From positions 248,001-312,000 of the forward strand of contig JANCRA010000174.1 of NCBI GenBank assembly GCA_024362935.1: a stretch of DNA of 64,000 bases, in the 5' to 3' direction. The translations under genes were made by a program, and so were the position numbers. Shown here piece after piece: positions 34,301 to 45,171 of the stretch. The notes beneath the pieces were generated by a model. The model saw only the letters and a list, made by a program, of their open reading frames with translations, had not been told where the DNA came from and did not search any database. Every line of letters begins with the position of its first letter. Position 1 is the first letter of the stretch. This stretch comes from Setophaga petechia (taxonomy: Eukaryota; Chordata; Aves; Passeriformes; Parulidae).

Positions 34301-34771
34301 GATGGCAGAAGTGGCTCAGAATGAAGAGCAGCTGTGGGATAACCTTACCCAATGTCATCTCTGAGGACCTCGTGTCCCCATCCAGTGACACTGAGCACAG
34401 CACAGAGCTCTCAGCACATTCCAGAGCCCAGGAAAGCTCCCAGGAAAGCTGCTGGGTGTGGTGGAAATGCCCCAAACCGGGTGGGTGAGCCTGTGCTGGA
34501 GCCAGGGCACCAGGCTGGTCCCTGGAGGCCTCACCAGGATCTGCTGCTGGCCGGGCCTGTCTGGCTCTGGGTGTCACCAGTGGAGCAAGGACAACCCCAC
34601 ATCCCTGTCTGTGCTGGGACAGCTCTGTCCTTGGAAACCCTCCTGCATTGCTGGGAATGTTACCACCAAAATTCTCCTTTCCAGAGGAACCTGGAAGCTT
34701 CCAGGTGTGGCAGGAGGCCCTGTCACCCCTGACAGCTCAGCCCTGTGCAGGCCCAGGAACCATTTTGTCAC
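34301..34771. other. Noncoding DNA, nothing recognised
   Basis: The plus frames of 119-126 codons have no recognisable domain. The segment ends at the LTR-like boundary at 34772. Confidence 0.4.
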
Positions 34772-35330
34772 TGTAGGACACGAAAAACACAAGCTCACAT
34801 GGCTGTTCTCAAGGTGAAGGAAAAAGGGGAGTTTATTTTCTGACTCCAACATTTATAGATTCTTAAAAGTGACAGCGGATTGGAGGGTGACAGTGCCACC
34901 TCTCCAGTGACACCGGACAAACCAACCCTCCATTCTCTCCTCCTCCATAAAGGAATGCAAAACAATGAGTTATTTACAGAAAGCGGGTGAGAAAGTTCAC
35001 TACAAGAATGTCAACATCAGAAGGCTTAGAAAATCTTGAAAAACCAGGGTGACACCCTTTGGCAGGTGGAGGACAGGGAAGTGTGGGGCTGATTTTTGAT
35101 GGACACGGAGCTGGAAAGTCACTGAAGACTTCTACAGCCTTGGAGCTTCCACAGCCTTGGAGCTTCCACAGCCTTGGATATTCCAAGCCTTGGAGCTTCC
35201 ACAGCCTTGTAGTTGAGCTTATTTAGTTTTTCATTAATTTTTTGGTGCTGGAAATGTTGTTGGCTAGGCTCGGCCTGGTGGGCTATAGGTGTAGTTGTTG
35301 GTAGTTTTTTGGATGAAAATTGGGAGAGAG
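34772..35330 (-). mobile_element. Endogenous retrovirus LTR-like element, minus strand
   Basis: The minus strand ends in cgtgtcctaca at 34772, a plausible ...CA terminus. A short distance upstream it carries AATAAA inside gtcagaaaataaactcccc, preceded by ctataaatgttgg. The text matches a songbird multicopy LTR as I remember it, but I cannot verify that. A ~17-bp minisatellite (cttggagcttccacagc, about 4 units, 35135-35215) lies inside. The right boundary is uncertain. The pentamer gtcac occurs both at 34767-34771 and at 35118-35122, but an element ending there would lack the expected TG, so I do not claim a target duplication. Confidence 0.55.
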
Positions 35331-36430
35331 ATTCCTGGTTTTATCCTCCCACCAAGGCTGATGGATAGGAGGCAATTCCTGGTTTTATCCTCCCCACCAA
35401 GGCTGATGGACAGGAGAAGATTCCTGGTTTTATCCTTCAACCAAGGCTGGTGGACAGGAGGAGATTCCTGGTTTTATCCTCCCACAAGGCAAGGCTGGTG
35501 GACAGGAGGAGATTGTGGACAGGAGGAGAATCCTGGTTTTGTCCCCCTTCAAAGGCTGGTGGACAGGAGGAAATTCCTGGTTTTATCCTCTCCCCAAGGG
35601 TGGTGGACAGGAGGAGATTCCTGGTTTTATCCCCCTCACCAAGGCAAGGCTGGTGGACATGAGGAGATTCCTGGTTTTATCCTCTCCCCAAGGCCATGCT
35701 GGTGGACAGGAGGAGATTCCTGGTTTTACCCCCCTCCCAAGGCAATGCTGGTGGACAGGAGGAAATTCCTGGTTTTATCCCCCTCACCAAGGCAATGCTG
35801 GTGGACAGGAGGAAATTCCTGGTTTTATCCTCTCCCCAAGGCCATGCTGGTGGACAGGAGGAAATTCCTGGTTTTATCCTCTCCCCAAGGCAAGGCTGGT
35901 GGACAGGAGGAAATTCCTGGTTTTATCCCCTTCACCAAGGCTGATGGACAGGAGAAGATTCCTGGTTTTATCCTTCAACCAAGGCTGGTGGACAGGAGGA
36001 GAATCCTGGTTTTCCCAAGGCCAGGCTGGTGTACAGGAGGAGATTCCTGGTTTTATCCTCCCACAAGGCAGGGCTGGTGGACAGGAGGAGATTGTGGACA
36101 GGAGGAGAATCCTGGTTTTATCCCACCAAGGCAAGGCTGATGGACAGGAGGTGATTCCTGGTTTTATCCTCCCACCAAGGCTGATGGACAGGAGAAGATT
36201 CCTGGTTTTATCCTTCAACCAAGGCTGGTAGACAGGAGGAGAATCCTGCTTTTATCCCCCCAACAAGGCTGGTGGACAGGAGGAGAATCCTGCTTTTATC
36301 CTCTCCCCAAGGTAATGCTGGTGGACAGGAGGAGATTCCTGGTTTTATTCCCCTCACCAAGGCAATGCTGGTGGACATGAGGAGATTCCTGGTTTTATCC
36401 CCCTCCCAAGGCAATGCTGGTGGACAAGAG
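35331..36430. repeat. ~44-bp minisatellite, ~25 units
   Basis: The unit contains aaggctggtggacaggagg and agattcctggttttatcc with variable C-rich spacers. A longer block (gacaggaggagattgtggac and its neighbours) appears twice, near 35500 and 36085, as do caggagaagattcctgg blocks near 35410, 35948 and 36188. This shows multi-unit duplications. Open frames of up to 281 codons reflect absence of stops in the unit. Confidence 0.94.
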
Positions 36431-37287
36431 GAGGCACTGGGGGAGCAGGGACTGTAAATCCAGTCTGTTTCCAGAGTTTACTCAACAGTGCAAACAAAAA
36501 TAAACGGGTGTCAGCTCGCCTGCTTAAAGAGGCCATGAAAGGTGACACTGTGTCACTAATCCCTTGTTGCCATTCATTAAATACATCCTCTGGGCTGTTA
36601 ATCTTCACACCTTCCTTTGGGGGCCACCAGGCATCAAGCTGGGAGGTCTTGACCATGGCAGAGGATGGCAGGAGATGCCGAAGGTCAGCCTGAATAAGCA
36701 AAAGCAGGAACATTGGAATGGTAATAGGATCATGTGTGAAGAATGCATGTTAAAAATGATCAAATTGGCCAGGGTGGCTGCAGGAGGAGCAGCCCAGCTA
36801 GGAGGATATTCCAGAATGCCCAGAGAGGAGATTCCAGAATGCTCAGAGGAATCTGAGGAATCCAGACTCTCACTGATTCCCAAATGTGACAGAACACGGC
36901 CTTGGCCAAGCTGGGCATGGCAGCAAAGGTGGGGAAAATATTTGGGCTAATCATGTCCCCAGTGAGAGTGTCTCTGCAGAAAAAAACATCCAAAGGAGAG
37001 GAATAAATGTGGGGTGGTGTCCCACAGAGAGCAGAGCAGCTGCAGGAGGGACCCCAGCCAGGGCTGCATCCACAGGACAGGAGTGAGCACAGGACAGGAG
37101 TGAGCACAGGACAGGAGTGAGCACAGGACCCTCGCTGTCCTCAAGGGCAGGACAAGGCACTCCTCACCCTGCCTGAGATCAGAATTGTCTCCTGCACCCT
37201 GAATTTTCCACAGGAGAGCTGTTGGCTGGTCTTGCACTGAGCCAGAAGTGCAGCAGAGCCATCACATCCCACAGGGAAACAAGGAAA
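36431..37287. other. Noncoding DNA; three 17-bp tandem units
   Basis: Units acaggacaggagtgagc lie at about 37076-37127. The part at 36460-36760 is repeat-free (ccattcattaaatacatcc, gaatgcatgttaaaaatga) and may be a conserved noncoding element. Confidence 0.35.
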
Positions 37288-37650
37288 GGCTGCCCTGGGA
37301 TGGGGTGAGGGAGTAAAACCCCACAGACTGAGCAGTGGGTGAAACCCCACAGGCTGCCCTGGGTTGGGGTGAGTGGTAAAACCCCACAAGCTGGGCATGG
37401 GATGAGTGGGTAAAACCCCACAGGCTGCCCTGGGATGGAGTGAATGGTGAAACCCCACAGGCTGGGCAGTGGGGTGAGTGGGTAAAACACCATAGGCTGG
37501 GAATTGGGGAGAGTGGGTGAAACCCCACAGGCTGCCCTGGGATGGAGTGAATGGGTAAAACCCCCCAGGCTGAGCAGTGGGGTGAATGGGTAAAACCCCA
37601 CAATCTGAGCAGTGGGGTGAGTGGTGAAACCCCCCAGGCTGGGCAGTGCT
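37288..37650. repeat. ~36-bp minisatellite, 10 units
   Basis: Units share taaaaccccacaggctg, tgggatggagtgaatgg and variants. Period is about 34-37 bp. Confidence 0.92.
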
Positions 37651-37965
37651 GGCCCTCAGGGCTCAGGCAGGGTCAGGAGAGGCCCTGCAGTGTGTTGGAC
37701 ACTCAGCATGGCACAGCCTGCCCCTGATGTGCCAGCTCAGCAGGCTGGCACCTCTGGGCTGCTCCCCTGGGTGCTCCCTGTGCTGCTCTGTCCCTCCCCA
37801 GGCTGCTCATCCCAGCAAACCCTCTGGAGATGTTCCCTGGGCTCTGGGCAAAGACAACAAACAAACACAAAATGGGATTTGGGAGCTGGGCTGTGCTGAC
37901 CTGCCCGTGCTCAGGAATGTGACAGCTCAGGATAAACCCAAGCAAGAAGGGTTTGTCTTTGTTTT
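37651..37965. other. Noncoding DNA, nothing recognised
   Basis: No array, retroelement or exon is seen. Confidence 0.4.
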
Positions 37966-38135
37966 TCTTTAAATTTTTTTCTCATTTGTTTTGTTTTTGT
38001 TTGTTTTTTTGTTAGTTTGTTTTTTGGTTTGTTTGTTTGTTTGGGGTTTTTTGTGGGTTGGTGTTTTTTTTTTTTTTTTTGTGTGGTTTGGTGGTCTTTT
38101 TTTTTCTGTGGTTTTATTAGGTTTTTTTTTACTAT
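37966..38135. repeat. T/G-rich simple sequence
   Basis: Runs of T broken by G (gttt and gtttgtttg units). It is the reverse-complement type of 32880-32995. Confidence 0.9.
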
Positions 38136-39184
38136 TTCCATGTTGTACCATGACACTTAATTCTGTTTTATGACACAGGATGCATCTCTGGCTCATACAC
38201 TGGAGGCCAGGCTGCTTTAATGCTCTCAGCCTGCATTGACCTACAACTTCAATAAATGCTGGCCAAGTGAGACATGGGATGAATAACTCAAGTGGCAAAA
38301 TAATGGCAAATCCCACAGTTTGCCTTCTACAAGCTGCCAGTTATTTATTAACAATTAGATCCAAATATCTTATTCAGATGCAGCAATGCTTTGTGAGCAA
38401 GGAAAGTGAGGACAACTGGTCTTTGCTCTTTGCTGGAGTGTTTTGCTTACAAATCAGAACTCTGTGTCTTTTGAGGGATAATTCTAGAGAAATGCCCATG
38501 AAATCTTGGTGGGTTTGTTTCTCCATTCTAGAGAAATGAATCTGAGTGTTCAGATGGTTCCTCCTGGGAAAGAAATCCACCAGTGAAATACAAGTTATGG
38601 GTGAGCTTGTGGAGATTTTCAGCTGATCAACTCCATCCTCCCTCGTGAGCTGATCCAAACAGAGCTGATCCTGCATGGCAAGGAGGGGAATATTTGGGAC
38701 CACAAAGCTCCAGCAGATAAATTTAGCTGAGGTTTGAAGCACTCACACAAATCTGCAAGGCCGGGATTCAGCTCAAATTCTTTCCAGTGTTGTATCACCA
38801 CATAATTCCCCACAGGTGCTGTTGTTGGTGGTGTTTGATGGTAAATAATCCAAGCAAGTGGATGTTTTGTTACAACAATCTCCTGCTCCACTGGTTTGTC
38901 CCTGGCTCTCTGTGCTGAAGTTACAGTGCCCTTGTCTGGAAATGAGGCCTCAGCACGAAATAGACAAAAAAATAATAATAAAAATAAAAACAACACCTGG
39001 CAAGGAAGAAATCATCCAGCCTGTCTCATCAGCCAAGAGTCTGGGTGTTATCCCAGTTTGTGGTGTCAGGGTGGCTTTGCTGGGTGAGAGACAGATGAAC
39101 AGCCACTGACTCCCTGCCCCTGGGTGTCCTGGGGAATTCTTCTCCTCTGGAAGAGCTCCCACAATATCCCTGAGCTAAAAGGAA
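38136..39184. other. Noncoding DNA with a possible conserved element
   Basis: The part at 38140-38390 is repeat-free and AT-rich (gacacttaattctgtttt, caacttcaataaatgctgg, ttattaacaattagatcc), a possible conserved noncoding element. No exon is supported. Confidence 0.3.
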
Positions 39185-39521
39185 ATCTCTCATTTGGCTC
39201 ACAATGATGATAGCACCCAAAAGAACAGGCCCAGAAGAAAACCACCCCGTTTTTGTCCCACAAAACAGGCAGGAAACAAGATATTTAGAAGAATTAAATC
39301 TCTCAGTTGGCTCACAATGATGGCAGTCCCCAAAAAAATGGGCCCAGAGGAGAAACACCCGGTTTTTGCCACAAAAAATGGGCAGGAAATATGATATTTA
39401 GAAGAATTAAATCTCTCAGTTGGCTCACAATGATGGCAGCACCCAAAAGAACAGGCCCAAAGGAAAACCACCCCATTTTTGCCACACGAAACAGGCAGGA
39501 AATAAGATATTTAGAAGAATT
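39185..39521. repeat. 113-bp tandem repeat, 3 copies
   Basis: Units start at 39185, 39298 and 39411 (exact 113-bp spacing). They share ggctcacaatgatggcag, gaacaggccc and agatatttagaagaatta. Confidence 0.94.
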
Positions 39522-40493
39522 AGCTGGAAGTTAGAATTTAGCAGAGATCAAGCTGCACGAGGGAGAGGTGCAGAGAGGCCACTGCAGCGGGTGGTGGCTC
39601 AGTGACCCTGTGGTGAGAGATGGGGAATTTTCCTGCAGGATCCAGCGTCATTCCAAGCTGGCAGTGACCCTTCCTCGGAGCACGGGGCAGAGATGGGATC
39701 CAGACCCCAGGCACAGGAGCAGCTCTGCCACAGGGCCATGGAGCTCCTGGGATTTGCCCAGCAGGACACGTTGGTGCACGTGCTTTGCCACCAAAATCTT
39801 TCTGTGCTCATTTTAACAGCAACAAAAAAAACCCCCAAACAAGCCCCAAACCCACAATCCTGTAGCACTATTTACTGTTTATCTTTGCTCAGAACATATG
39901 GTTCCACTTTCTTGGGCTGTTGGTCTCCAGGGTTAATGACATCTGACCAGATGGCCCAAAGCAAAGAGTGATGGGACCAACGTGCAGGACAATTAATCTG
40001 GATGGGGGAAAAAAAAGCAAAATAAAACAAGAAATCCCCAAATGCTCCCCCCTTCACCCATAAAATGTCAGATCCTTGGGCTGCCATCTAGACAGATGTT
40101 GTTACCATCTGGGAAGATGTTAAGTGGAGCCTTTCTGTTCCTTTTTTTTTTTTTTTTTTCCATCGAAATGCCCCAAATGTAAATAGTAGACACAAAAACA
40201 TTTATAAATGATGCTGTCTTTTTTTCCCCTGCAGTTGTCTCCACGGCACTTCCAGCTCAGCTTTTAAAGGTTTTTCCAGTGACACACTCCCAACGTGTCC
40301 AGTGACAAATGATGTAACGTGTTGCTGGCCCAGGGGGCTGTGCAGGGGAGCCCTGGCTTTCATTACATTTTGCACGCAAACTTTTTCTCCCTCACAAACC
40401 CCTCCGTGCCAGGGCAGCACCAAAACACCAAAAAATCTGCCACAAAAGGGCTGCAACTCCCTCTGAGCTCAGCCTTTTGTGGGATGGGTACCC
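39522..40493. other. Noncoding DNA, nothing recognised
   Basis: A poly-T run is at about 40142-40160. No gene or mobile element is identified. Confidence 0.4.
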
Positions 40494-41970
40494 CTGGGAG
40501 ATATTCCACACTGGAAAGCCTGAGGGAATCTGGCACCCAGCTCATTAAACTGCCCCTGTATTTCCAGAAACATTTCAGAATTATGTACAGAAATGCCCTG
40601 TATTTTCAGAATTATCTATAGAAATGCCCTGTATTTCCAGAATTATCTACAGAAATATCCTGTATTTTCACAATATCTTCCTGGGAGATATTCCACACTG
40701 GAAAGCCTGAGGGAATCTGGCACCCAGCTCATTAAACTGCCCCTGGATTTCCAGAAATATCTTTAGAACTATCTACAGAAATACCCTGTATTTCCAGAAT
40801 TATCTACAGAAATACCCTGTATTTTCAGAATTATCTACAGAAATATCCTGTATTTTCAGAATTATCTATAGAAATGCCCTGTATTTCCAGAATAACTTCC
40901 TGGGAGATATTCCACACCGGAAAGCCTGAGGGAATCTGGCACCCCACTCACTAAACTGCCCCTGGATTTCCAGAAACATTTCAGAATTATCTACAGAAAT
41001 ACCCTGTAATTCCAGAATTATCTACAGAAATACCCTGTATTTCCAGAATTATCTACAGAAATATCCTGTATTTTCAGAATATCTTCCTGGGAGATATTCC
41101 ACCCTGGAAACGCTGAGGGAATCTGGCGCCCAGCTCATTAAACTGCCTCTGGATTTCCAGAAACATCTTCAGAATTATCTACAGAAATACCCTGTAATTC
41201 CAGAATTATCTACAGAAATGTCCTGTATTTCCAGAATTATCTACAGAAATGCCCTGTATTTCCAGAATTATCTACAGAAATACCCTGTAATTCCAGAATT
41301 ATCCACAGAAATACCCTGCAATTCCAGAATATCTTCCTGGGAGATATTCCACACTGGAAAGCCTGAGGGAATCTGGCACCCAGCTCATTAAACTGCCCCT
41401 GGATTTCCAGAAACATCTTCAGAACTATCTACAGAAATACCCTGTATTTCCAGAATTATCTACAGAAATACCCTATAATTCCAGAATTATGTACAGAAAT
41501 GCCCTGTATTTCCAGAATTATGTACAGAAATACCCTGTATTTTCTGAATTATCTACAGAAATACCCTGTAATTCCAGAATTATGTACAGAAATACCCTGC
41601 ATTTTCAGAATTATCTACAGAAATACCCTGTAATTCCAGAATTATCTACAGAAATGCCCTGTATTTTCAGAATATCTTCCTGGGAGATATTCCACACTGG
41701 AAAGCCTGAGGGAATTTGGTGCCCAGCTCATTAAACTGCCCCTGGATTTCCAGAAACATCTTCAGAATTATCTACAGAAATACCCTGTATTTTCAGAATT
41801 ATCTACAGAAATACCCTATAATTCCAGAATTATGTACAGAAATACCCTGTATTTCCAGAATTATCTACAGAAATGCCCTGTATTTCCAGAATATCTTCCT
41901 GGGAGATATTCCACCCTGGAAACGCTGAGGGAATCTGGCGCCCAGCTCATTCTGGATTTCCAGAAACCAG
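40494..41970. repeat. Composite tandem repeat: ~94-bp leader plus n x 31-bp units
   Basis: Leaders (ctgggagatattccacactg through gcccctggatttccag) start at 40494, 40681, 40900, 41088, 41338, 41680 and 41899. Each of the first six is followed by a whole number of 31-bp units (cagaattatctacagaaata plus 11 bases): 3, 4, 3, 5, 8 and 4. Every interval fits 94 + 31n within a base or two. The seventh leader is shortened and closes the array. Confidence 0.96.
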
Positions 41971-43740
41971 GAGCAAACTGGGCTCCAACACCAGAGCTCT
42001 GGCTCTGGAAAACTCAGCCTCCCCCCTGGCAATGCTTTGTTTGGGGTTTGTTTTTCTGAGAAGGAACAAGTTCCAGCGCTGTCACTGCAAGGAAAGGTTT
42101 CCTTTGAGCCCCTGGCTGCAGCTTTATGCCCGTGACACCGAGGGCAGATAGAGTTTTGCTGAAAGAAGAGAGCTTTTTGGAGCCTTGCTTATTTGGTTTG
42201 GGGCACTAATATAAACTGTGCTGGCAAATCCTTTCTCCTGTAGGCAGAGGTTAAGTAGTGCATTGATTTAATTGGCTTAAAGTTAAGTAGGTGTCTACAA
42301 GATTAGAGCCCGAGAGCAGCCCTTCATTTCAAGCTGGCTTCCTTCTTCCTCTGACATCACAAAAAATCTTCAGGGAGCTTTTTTTTCCTCCCCAGCTTTG
42401 AAACTTCAACGTTATCTTTCGTCAGCATCTCAGAAGTTGGCAGAAAGATGCAAAAGAAAGAGGTTTTGTGATATTTTCATCTCCCTCTGGCTTCGTTGCT
42501 CGTGCAGTTTCACAAGCAGCAGAAGACACATTTGTCCTGCGCCACCACCACATCTGAGGGAGCTCAAGGAGCAGCTGGGCTTTTTAGGCTCAGCTTGGTA
42601 TTTTCAATGCTGAATTCAAAGTTTTCAACCCGTTTTTGTACTGTTTGCCCAGGTTTTAGAGGCTGGCTACAGAGAGAATTCCAGGGAAACTGAGAAATAA
42701 AATGGGCAGAGTGTCCCAGGCTCCTTGAGATCCTTCTCCCTGGAGGAGCAGCCACCATCCCATGATTTCCACGTGGGAACACTGAAGGTTTGAGTAACCC
42801 TTTACTGTAAAGAGCCTCTCAGCCCAGTGACTCCTCCACACACTCATCACCCACCCACCCAAATCAGTATTTTGGGACTGGCAGCACTGCTGTGGGTGTC
42901 TGGAGCTTCAGTGCTGGAAAGCACAAAAGGTTGAAGCAGAAATCAGAGTCCAAAAGATGAGAGAAAATGACTTTAAAGGGTCTTCTGTGTATTTTTTACC
43001 TATTTGAGTCTGTGCTTCATCTCTGTCAAAAACCTCCTGAATCAAAACCCTCCCAACATCATCTCCAAATGAACCAGTAATTGCAAGACATCTGCTTCAA
43101 GTTGGGAGGAAATTATTTTACAAAAACCCTCTCCTTTCTATTTTTGGTAATTTCTTAATATTCCAGAAGCCTGTTGGATTATAAATGTTTATTACAGATG
43201 TTTGCAATGCATACCTGGCTCCCTGGAGCACATTTAATATTCATATATTAGATTATATCATTAAATCTTTATTGGAGACATCTTTTAGCACAATTTTCCA
43301 TTGCAGGATGTTTGGAAAAGCAACTGAATATGAATTTAGGGCTTCAAAGATCCTTCCTTGTTCTTCATTGTCCTGTTTAGGATGGAAATATTGGATGAAG
43401 AAACAGGTGGGAATCTCTTTCTCTCCACAGGCAGCACCACTCTCTCCAATGGGAATTCCAAGGACACTTCAAGGGGGTGAAAACAACTCCATCCAAAATT
43501 CCCACTGAAATCAGGGCACTTTAATTCATCCACTTGTGCTTTAAGCTCTTCAAAATGGGAACAGAGTTTCCTTTCTGTTCCCACAACCCTCACCAAAAGG
43601 AAATTCTGGGTTTGTCTGTCTCTTAAACGCTTTCAGCAAACGTAATAAATGAAAAAAATAAAATGGAGAGATCTGGGAGAAAACACAGATTAGGTTTTGA
43701 CAGATATTGAGATGTTAAAGATGCAGATAAATGCAGCTTG
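41971..43740. promoter_or_regulatory. Unique stretch with candidate conserved elements
   Basis: Two repeat-free AT-rich parts stand out. At 42190-42330 there are gtgcattgatttaattggc and ttaaagttaagtaggtgtc. At 43140-43320 there are ggattataaatgtttattac, tttgcaatgcatacctgg and tattcatatattagattat. They look like conserved noncoding DNA, inferred from composition only. No exon is supported. Confidence 0.3.
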
Positions 43741-44350
43741 GTTTTGGGATTTCAGATGGGTTTGGCTGGTTTGGTCTTGGGATCTCAAATGGGTTGGGCT
43801 GGTTTGGGGTTGGTATTGGGATCTCAGATGGGTTGGGTTGGGGTTGATATTGGGATCTCACATTGGGTTGGTTTGGGGTTGGTGTTGGGATCTCACATGG
43901 GCTGGTTTGGGGTTGGTGTTGGGATCTCACATGGGTTGGGCTGGTTTGGGGTTGGTGTTGGGATCTCAAATGCTTTGGGTTGGGGTTGGTATTGGGATTT
44001 CAGATGGGTTGGGCTGGGGTTGGTGTTGGGATCTCACATGGGTTGGGGTTGGTATTGGGATCTCACATGGGTTGGGGTTGGTGTTGGGATCTCACATGGG
44101 TTGGTTTGGGGTTGGTGTTGGGATCTCACATGGGTTGGTTTGGGGTTGGTGTTGGGATCTCACATGGGTTGGTTTGGGGTTGGTGTTGGGATCTCAAATG
44201 GGTTGGGGTTCGTGTTGGGATCTCACATGGGTTGGGTTGGTTTGGGGTTGGTGTTGGGATCTCAAATGCTTTGGTTTGGGGTTGGTGTTGGGATCTCACA
44301 TGGGTTGGGCTGGGTTGGGGATGGTATTGGGATCTCAAATGCTTTGGGTT
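43741..44350. repeat. G/T-rich minisatellite, 18 units, joined to a CR1 end
   Basis: Eighteen units each begin gggatctcacatgggttgg or a variant and end ggtttggggttggtgtt, length about 26-43 bp. Units 7, 16 and 18 have aaatgctttgg instead of catgggttgg. Unit 18 continues directly as gctttgggttggaagggacc, the 3' end of a reverse CR1. The plus strand could form G-quadruplexes (gggttgggctggtttgggg). Confidence 0.95.
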
Positions 44351-44450
44351 GGAAGGGACCAAATTCCAATTCCAAAGCTCTGCCATGGGCAGTGACACCT
44401 CCCAGGAGCTCCATCCCAGCTGGTGGCTGGACTTGGTGACCCTGAAGGCC
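44339..44450 (-). mobile_element. CR1 LINE fragment (3' end)
   Basis: The plus strand shows tttgggttggaagggacc, then ctctgccatgggcagtgaca and cctcccaggagctccatcc, CR1 in reverse. A following gacttggtgaccctgaagg may belong to another CR1 copy in forward orientation, so the right limit is uncertain. Confidence 0.78.
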
Positions 44451-45171
44451 TTTTCCCAGCTGGAGGAGCCCAGGTGCAGATGTGAGGGGATGTGGGGTGC
44501 AGGATGTGCCCGGGGTACATTCCACATTCCCATTTGGCAAACCCTGGGGCTGGCAGTGCCTTCAGTCACGTAGGGTGGGATTTCCCTGCCAAAAAGAACG
44601 GGAGCTCTGACTGAAACCTGCAGATCCCTTAATGCACAAATTACCCATTAAACAAGATAAGAGCAGAGCAATCCCTGCTGGAATGAGAGCTGGGTGTTTG
44701 TGTAAACACTCGGATCTGAGCTGGGAACATCTGTGGGGCTGGGAATCTGTGGGATGGACACTGCACTTTCCCCTTTCGGCTGGCTGGGCTGTGGGATGGA
44801 CACTGCACTTTCCCCTTTCAGCTGGCACTTGGAAGGGCTCTGCTAATTGCTTATCTCCTCTTATCTGATCACCTCCCCCATGCTCTCCGGTGTGGTTGTT
44901 AAAGGGGTTTTCAACTGTGCAAAGCCCTGACAGAGACAGGTTCAAAAGCCCAGAATAAACACCCCCAGGGGTTGTCTTTTCCCTGTTTCCTCAGCTGATT
45001 ATCTGAGAACAATCAGACTGCACCAGTGCTTTCTTTGGATCTGGCCGTGCCCTTACGGAGTTCCAGGAGAATGCAAAATGAGCATGCATCGTGTTGGAGC
45101 AGGCAGAGGCTGCTCGGGGTGGCTGAGGAGCTGAGCTCCGGATTTCCCCTCCTTCCCGGGTAAGGGGGTCA
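44451..45171. other. Noncoding DNA with a 54-bp doublet
   Basis: The phrase gtgggatggacactgcactt occurs twice at about 44750 and 44791, followed by tcccctttcggctgg and its variant. Nothing else is recognised. Confidence 0.4.

Noticed and set aside
34767..35122. gtcac flanks as a target duplication for the LTR-like element
   Set aside because: An element ending there would lack the expected terminal dinucleotide, and a 5-base match is easily due to chance.
35295..36231. 281- and 238-codon frames
   Set aside because: They come from the ~44-bp minisatellite.
40494..41970. CRISPR-like pattern of 31-bp repeats
   Set aside because: The units are contiguous without unique spacers, and the surroundings are eukaryotic with no cas genes.
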